Positions 58,687 to 63,692 of a stretch of 63,692 bases of DNA are shown here, piece by piece. The DNA lies in assembly GCA_035559435.1 (NCBI GenBank), contig DATMBC010000075.1:1-63692 (forward strand). Reading direction: 5' to 3'. The position numbers and the translations under genes are program-made. Under the pieces are notes generated by a model that was not told the DNA's origin, ran no database searches, and saw nothing but the letters and a program-made list of their open reading frames with translations. This stretch comes from a bacterium (GTDB lineage: Bacteria; Zixibacteria; MSB-5A5; WJJR01). How positions within the stretch are numbered: position 1 is the first letter of the stretch; each line of letters starts with the position of its first letter.

Positions 58687-61600
58687 ATGTCCGCTGAACA
58701 CCAGGATTCCACGATGACACGCCGGGGCGTCCGCGCCCGGCACGCTTTTGATACCGCCTTTCGGGCGCTGGACCGTCTGGAGGCGTTTCGGCAACTGGAT
58801 GATCAATGGACTTCCGGGGGCGGCGTCCATGTTGATTTGACCGGGACATCCGGCTCCCTGGCCGCCTGCGCCCTGGCGCGTCTGCACTTGCGCCATCCGC
58901 GCCCGACGGTGGTCGTCGTGGCCGAGCCCGAAGACGCTGCCCACTGGCACGATGATCTGAATCACCTCCTCGGCCACGATCGAGTCCTGCGCTTTCATTC
59001 GTGGGAAATCCTGCCCTATGAGTTCCGCCATCCGGGTCCGGAGTCGGTGGGGCGGCGGTTGGAGACGCTGTGGCGATGCCTGGCGCCCGATCCGCCGGTG
59101 GTCGTCACGCATGTCCGTGCCCTGTTTGAGCCGACCCTCCCCCCGGAGGATCTCAGGCAACGGATGTTCGAGGTTCGCCTCGGCGGGGAGTATGCGCTCG
59201 ATGAACTGTCCGCGCGCTTGGTGGCGCTCGGGTTTCGCCGGGTACCGCTGGTCGAGGAAGTCGGCACGTTTTCAGTGCGCGGCGGAATTCTGGATTTGTT
59301 CACTTACAGTTCGTCCGAGCCGTTGCGCATTGAGTTCTTCGGCGACACCGTCGAATCGATCCGCACTTTCGCGGTCACCACCCAGCGGACCACCGCCAAA
59401 CGCGATCACTGCGTGATCCTTCCATCGCGGGAAGTGCGGGCCGGCGGGCCGGAGTACGAGAAGGGGTGGGACCGGGCCGGTTGGGATGCGGCGTGGCGTG
59501 ATCGTGTCGAGAACGATCCCGAGCGCCCGGGCCTCGAATGGCTGGCCGGCGCGCTGGGTCAGCGCCGCGGCAGCCTGCTTGACTACTTCGGCCGGGATCT
59601 GGCGATCTGGACGCATGATCCGACGCGGTTGCGGCACGCGGCCGACCGTTTCGAGGAGGAATCGCAGCGGTTCCACGCGCGCCTGGCGTCTCATCTTCCC
59701 GATCCGCCGCCGCCGTCGCAGGTCTACCTGCCGATCGAGCGCTGGCACGAGGCCCCCGTCGGCGGGCTGCACGTCTGGGTCTATGATCTCTTTGTCGAAG
59801 CGACCGCGCGCGGTGTGCGTTGCGACCTGGCGGCGGTCGGTCCGCCGTCGGTCGGCGCCAGTGTGCGGCGGCTCTCCGAGGAATTGACCGCCTTCGAGCA
59901 GCAGGGGTACGATGTCGCCATCGCCTGCGACAACGAGGGACAGAAACGGCGTCTGGCCGAGATGCTGGAGGATGTGCACGGCACGGTCGAGTACATCTTT
60001 CCGGCGCCGCACGCCGGGTTTGTCCTGCCCGATGCGCGGTTTGCCCTGCTGACCGAGCACGAGGTCTTCAACCGGCACAAGGCGCGTTTCCGACGCCGCA
60101 AGTTCCAGGAAGGGCTCGCGCTTTCCAGCTACACGCAACTGAAAAAGGGCGACTACGTCGTGCACGTCGACCATGGCGTGGCGCGTTTCCGCGGCCTGGA
60201 AGCGATCACCGTTGATGGACGACGGCGCGATTGCCTGCTGCTTTTGTATCAGGGCGACGACAAGCTCTTCGTCCCGATCGAGGAATTCGACCGTGTCCAG
60301 AAGTACTCCGGGCAGGATGCCCGTCCGGCACTCTCGAAACTGGGCGGCACGGCCTGGGAGAAGACCAAGCGGCGCGCCAAGCAGGCGCTATTGGCCATGG
60401 CCGAGGACTTGATCAAGCTCTACGCCGCGCGCAAGGCGCGGCCCGGGCACGCTTTTGCGGAGCATGGCGAGTGGATGGCGCAGCTGGAGTCTTCATTCAT
60501 CTACGAGGAGACACCCGACCAGGAGAAGGCGATCGCGGCCGTGTCCGAGGACATGACCGCGCCGACACCGATGGAGCGGCTGATCTGCGGCGACGTGGGC
60601 TACGGAAAGACCGAAGTGGCCATCCGCGCCGCCTTCCGCGCCGTCTGCGATCACAAGCAGGTCGCGGTGCTGGTGCCCACCACCATTCTCGCGCAACAGC
60701 ACCTGACCACCTTCCGCGAGCGTCTCTCCGAGTTTCCGGTGCGGATCGAAACCTTGTCGCGCTTCCGTTCGCCCAAGGAGCAAAAGCGCATCGTCGCCGA
60801 AGTGGCGGCGGGGAAAGTCGACATCATCATCGGCACGCACCGTCTGCTTCAGAAGGATGTCGTCTTTCACGACCTTGGGCTTTTGATTATCGATGAGGAG
60901 CAGCGCTTCGGGGTGGGACACAAGGAGCGTCTGCGGCAGATGCGCCAAACGGTGGACACGCTGGCGCTGTCGGCGACACCGATTCCGCGCACCTTGCAGA
61001 TGTCGCTTCTGGGCGCGCGCGATCTGTCGTTGATCACCACCTCCCCGCGCGACCGTCTCCCGGTGCAAACCGAGATCCGTCCTTTCGGACCGGAGGTGGT
61101 CTCCGAGGCGATCCTGCGCGAACTGGACCGCGGCGGACAGGTCTACTTTGTGCACAATCGCATCCAGACGATCGGGACGATGGCCGATTTTCTCGCCCGG
61201 CTTCTGCCGACGGTCCGAATCGGCGTCGCGCACGGCGAAATGCCCGAACGCGAACTGGAAGCGGTGATGACGCGCTTCTACCACGGCGACTATCACGTGC
61301 TGCTCTCGACGGCAATTATCGAGTCGGGGCTGGACATCCCATCGGTCAACACGATCGTGATTCACCGCGCCGACCGTTTCGGGCTGGCGCAGCTGTACCA
61401 ACTGCGCGGGCGGGTGGGCCGTTCGGCGCGACAGGCCTACGCGTACCTCCTGGTGCCGCCATCGGGCGCGCTGAGCGCGACCGCCAAGGCGCGGTTGCGC
61501 GCGATCGAGGAGCACACCGCGCTGGGCTCGGGTTTCCACCTGGCGATGCGCGACATGGAAATCCGCGGCGCCGGCAACCTGCTCGGGGCGCAGCAGCATG

Positions 61601-62205
61601 GGTTCATCGAGGAGATCGGGTTTGATCTCTACTGTCGTTTGCTGGACGAGGCGGTGGCCGAAGCGCGCGGCAGCGCGCCGATGCTGGCGCAGGCGCCGGT
61701 CCAGATCGACGTCGATGGCGACCGGTTCATCCCCGACGGCTACATCACCGACAACCAGCAACGGTTTGAGATGTACAAACGGTTGGCCGAAATGAATTCG
61801 CCCGCGGCCGTCGATGATCTGGCGTTGGAGCTGACCGACCGCTTTGGCGCCCCCCCCGCGGAGGTGCGCCGTCTGTTGGCGATGGCGCGTGTCCGTGTGC
61901 TGGCGCGCCGCGCGCGGGTGGCGCAAGCGTCGGCGCGTGGCAATCTCTGGGCGGTGACCTTTGTGCCCGAGGCGCCGGTCACCCGAGCGCAGATTGAGAC
62001 CTGGCGGCTCGCGCTGGGGGACCGCGCCAGTTTTGTCAGCGGTCCGCCGTTTGCGATCACCGTCCGTCCGCCCATGGGCCAGTCCGCCGACCTGGCCGGG
62101 CTGGTCCGAATTGTGGGGATTTTGGCGGGTGAGCCCGAATCGGGCGTGATCGACGGCGTCTCCGGGGCGCAGGGGACTGTTGGAGCGGGCGGCGCAATTG
62201 GTTAA
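58687..62205 (+). CDS. mfd: Transcription-repair coupling factor Mfd
   Basis: A 1172-aa ATP-dependent translocase of normal size. The UvrB-like N-terminal region has VLRFHSWEILPYEFRHPGPE and FEVRLGGEYALDELSARLVA, then the RNA-polymerase-interaction (CarD-like) domain KKGDYVVHVDHGVARFRGLE. The helicase has Walker A GDVGYGKTEVAIRAA near residue 634 and the DEEQ box IIDEEQRFGVGHKERLRQMR near 735, then the TRG motif in STAIIESGLDIPSVNTIVIH. A C-terminal UvrA-binding TRCF domain follows. Mfd removes stalled RNA polymerase and recruits UvrA. The ATG at 58687 is preferred; ATG at 58714 is also possible. Confidence 0.96.
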   Translation: MSAEHQDSTMTRRGVRARHAFDTAFRALDRLEAFRQLDDQWTSGGGVHVDLTGTSGSLAACALARLHLRHPRPTVVVVAEPEDAAHWHDDLNHLLGHDRVLRFHSWEILPYEFRHPGPESVGRRLETLWRCLAPDPPVVVTHVRALFEPTLPPEDLRQRMFEVRLGGEYALDELSARLVALGFRRVPLVEEVGTFSVRGGILDLFTYSSSEPLRIEFFGDTVESIRTFAVTTQRTTAKRDHCVILPSREVRAGGPEYEKGWDRAGWDAAWRDRVENDPERPGLEWLAGALGQRRGSLLDYFGRDLAIWTHDPTRLRHAADRFEEESQRFHARLASHLPDPPPPSQVYLPIERWHEAPVGGLHVWVYDLFVEATARGVRCDLAAVGPPSVGASVRRLSEELTAFEQQGYDVAIACDNEGQKRRLAEMLEDVHGTVEYIFPAPHAGFVLPDARFALLTEHEVFNRHKARFRRRKFQEGLALSSYTQLKKGDYVVHVDHGVARFRGLEAITVDGRRRDCLLLLYQGDDKLFVPIEEFDRVQKYSGQDARPALSKLGGTAWEKTKRRAKQALLAMAEDLIKLYAARKARPGHAFAEHGEWMAQLESSFIYEETPDQEKAIAAVSEDMTAPTPMERLICGDVGYGKTEVAIRAAFRAVCDHKQVAVLVPTTILAQQHLTTFRERLSEFPVRIETLSRFRSPKEQKRIVAEVAAGKVDIIIGTHRLLQKDVVFHDLGLLIIDEEQRFGVGHKERLRQMRQTVDTLALSATPIPRTLQMSLLGARDLSLITTSPRDRLPVQTEIRPFGPEVVSEAILRELDRGGQVYFVHNRIQTIGTMADFLARLLPTVRIGVAHGEMPERELEAVMTRFYHGDYHVLLSTAIIESGLDIPSVNTIVIHRADRFGLAQLYQLRGRVGRSARQAYAYLLVPPSGALSATAKARLRAIEEHTALGSGFHLAMRDMEIRGAGNLLGAQQHGFIEEIGFDLYCRLLDEAVAEARGSAPMLAQAPVQIDVDGDRFIPDGYITDNQQRFEMYKRLAEMNSPAAVDDLALELTDRFGAPPAEVRRLLAMARVRVLARRARVAQASARGNLWAVTFVPEAPVTRAQIETWRLALGDRASFVSGPPFAITVRPPMGQSADLAGLVRIVGILAGEPESGVIDGVSGAQGTVGAGGAIG

Positions 62206-62250
62206 ATTGAGTGGCTTGTGCGTGGCAACGCCCGGCATTGAGGAGAACTC

Positions 62251-63692
62251 ATGACTGTTGGATTCAAACGTCTGTTGGCGGCGGTGTATGCCGCGTCGCT
62301 TCTGACCCTGATGGTCACGTTGGCGGCGTGCGGGACCAAGTCGAGCACCAACGAGGCGATCGTGGCCGAAGTCGGCGGCCGGAAAATCAAGATGCGCGAA
62401 GTGACCGATTACATCACCGCGCTCTCGCTCAACTTCCAGAGCGCCTCGGAGGAGTACGCCGCCCGGGTCCGGTACCTGGACCGCCTGATTGAGAACAAGC
62501 TGCTGGTCATCGGCGGATATGCGCGCACCCTGGATGCCGACATCGGCATTCTGGAGGCGGTCGACGCCGAAAAAGAGAAGTTCCTGCTCGATGAGCTGTA
62601 CCGTGTGGAAGTGCTCGACAAAATCAACGTCGAGGAGGCGGAGGTCAAGGCGATCTACGAGCACTGGTTCGACCGGGTGCGCTTCCGTCACATTGTGGTC
62701 AAGGACCGCGACCGCGCCGACTCGCTTCTGGGGTTGTTGCAGGCCGGGGCCGATTTCGGCGATCTGGCCGAGCGCTTTTCCATCGACCCCGCTTCGCGGT
62801 TCCGCGGCGGCGATCCCGGGCGCGAGTTCAGTTACAGCGAGCTGCCGGCCGATCTGGCCAATCTGGTTTTCACGTTGGCGCAGGATCAGGTGGGCGGCCC
62901 GGCCAAAAGCGACATGGGCTGGCACATCGTCAAGGTGATCAACATCCGCCAGTTGGAATCACGCGGTTACGAGACCGAACGGCCCGCCATCGAAGCCGGC
63001 TTGCGCCGGCGCCTGCAGCAGGAGCGACGCAACGCCCAACTCGAGGAGCTGGAGCAACGGTCAAACATCCGCTTCGATCCGGAGACGCTGGCGCTCTGGC
63101 GGGAGAAGTACCGGCAGGTGGCCGATACCAGTTCCCTGCCCACCGACCGTCTGCCCGCGGTTCCGGTCGCCACGCTCACGCAGGCCGAGAAGGATCGTGT
63201 GATTTACACCTTCGGCTCCGACTACAAAGTCGGTTTGGGCGAGTTCTGCGAGGCGCTCGAGGCGCGCTCCCCGTTCGAGCGGCCCAGCCCCGACGACGAA
63301 AAGCAGCTGCGGCGCTTCGCTTTCCAATTGTCGCTGTTCGATATCCTGCACGAAGAGGCGCTCAAGCAGCGTCTGGATGAGTCGCCGATCTACAAAGAGC
63401 GCGTGCAGTCATTCCTGGAGAATCTGATCGCCGACCGGATGCGCAATTCGGTGCTGGTGCGCGGCATCTCGGTGACCGAATCGGAAGTGCGGGCCTACTA
63501 CGACGCGCATCCGGACTCGTTCACCGATCCGATCAGCTACCATTGCCGCGAAATCCTGACGTACAAGTCGGAGGACGCCGAGCGTCTCGCCGGACAGTTG
63601 CGCGCCGGCGCCAACTTCGAGGAGCTGGCCCGTCTGCACACCCAGCGTCCCGGCATGAAAAGCAACGGCGGGGACATCGGCTGGGTGACGCC
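62251..63692 (+). CDS. SurA/PpiC-like peptidyl-prolyl isomerase lipoprotein, truncated by the window
   Basis: The 480 visible codons form an exported parvulin. A lipobox TLAAC^GTKSS lies near residue 30; SurA-like helices follow (YITALSLNFQSASEEYAARV). The first PPIC domain is VRFRHIVVKDRDRADSLLGL with FSIDPASRFRGGDPGREFSY near 185, then DMGWHIVKV. A second PPIC domain starts at SYHCREILTYKSEDAERLAG near 430 and reaches NGGDIGWV at the edge. GAGGAGA precedes the ATG at 62251. It folds or escorts outer-membrane proteins in the periplasm. The C-terminus lies outside the window. Confidence 0.9.
   Translation, partial: MTVGFKRLLAAVYAASLLTLMVTLAACGTKSSTNEAIVAEVGGRKIKMREVTDYITALSLNFQSASEEYAARVRYLDRLIENKLLVIGGYARTLDADIGILEAVDAEKEKFLLDELYRVEVLDKINVEEAEVKAIYEHWFDRVRFRHIVVKDRDRADSLLGLLQAGADFGDLAERFSIDPASRFRGGDPGREFSYSELPADLANLVFTLAQDQVGGPAKSDMGWHIVKVINIRQLESRGYETERPAIEAGLRRRLQQERRNAQLEELEQRSNIRFDPETLALWREKYRQVADTSSLPTDRLPAVPVATLTQAEKDRVIYTFGSDYKVGLGEFCEALEARSPFERPSPDDEKQLRRFAFQLSLFDILHEEALKQRLDESPIYKERVQSFLENLIADRMRNSVLVRGISVTESEVRAYYDAHPDSFTDPISYHCREILTYKSEDAERLAGQLRAGANFEELARLHTQRPGMKSNGGDIGWVT

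Noticed and set aside
60493-62925. 810-aa open frame on the minus strand
   Set aside because: It is antisense to mfd and the parvulin gene, both with full sets of motifs, and shows no domain; it is a shadow frame typical of GC-rich DNA.
1-63692. CRISPR arrays, tRNA or rRNA genes, prophage or insertion sequences
   Set aside because: I saw no regularly spaced direct repeats, no cloverleaf-like segments, and no transposase, integrase or phage structural genes in the window; short tRNA genes cannot be excluded without a dedicated search.

Overview
The window is 63.7 kb of gene-dense, GC-rich bacterial chromosome. It has short intergenic gaps, many 1-8 nt stop/start overlaps, and no rRNA, tRNA, CRISPR array or insertion sequence that I can see. 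The gene set (MltG, RuvX, a TonB receptor, an outer-membrane beta-barrel, a secretin, lipoproteins, CcmF, many multihaem cytochromes) shows a diderm. Three secreted proteins carry dockerin-like EF-hand repeats of the kind I associate with uncultured FCB-group phyla such as Zixibacteria. That assignment is inference from style, not from a marker-gene tree.

Layout. (1) 1-2615, minus: leucine/isovalerate catabolism (mccB, liuC, start of mccA). (2) 2875-12074, plus: a type IV pilus/type II secretion-like machine (ATPase with an MshEN c-di-GMP motif, GspF, three pilins, PilM/N-, PilO- and PilP-like proteins, secretin). (3) 12071-14349, minus: five overlapping genes (SRPBCC, hemerythrin, CxxC protein, cyclase, GNAT). 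(4) 14557-18288, plus: two dockerin-bearing secreted proteins, one a PhoD-like phosphatase, then an amino-acid permease. (5) 18373-24361, minus: an S9 peptidase and a MacB/HlyD-type efflux system with two permeases and no ATPase gene. (6) 24609-38086, plus: the most striking region, a putative extracellular electron-transfer locus. It holds a 42-CxxCH cytochrome, a six-CxxCH cytochrome, an outer-membrane beta-barrel, two small assembly-type proteins, an NHL beta-propeller, two cytochromes whose haem-motif order resembles the Geobacter nanowire protein OmcS, and the haem lyase CcmF.

(7) 38188-45704: small membrane protein, GNAT, alpha/beta-hydrolase lipoprotein, TonB receptor, lipoprotein and a dockerin-bearing secreted protein. 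(8) 45949-47590, minus: ruvX, a 54-aa membrane protein, mltG. (9) 47889-51285, plus: unknown protein with a strong terminator, ridA, acyl-CoA dehydrogenase, UbiA-type prenyltransferase. (10) 51310-52860, minus: polyamine synthesis (pdaD, speB). (11) 53008-56674, minus: pth, rpsF, rpsR, rplI, bifunctional nuclease and three small genes. (12) 56766-63692, plus: EIIA-like protein, lipoprotein, pyrE, mfd and a truncated parvulin-type isomerase.

Region 6 reads as one functional unit. CcmF would attach haem, the barrel plus hexahaem and 42-haem proteins would move electrons across the outer membrane, and the OmcS-like proteins could form extracellular filaments. A nine-base motif, CTGTCAAAA, recurs upstream of three transcription units in this locus. 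The pilus/secretion cluster may be functionally linked through surface export, but nothing in the sequence proves it.
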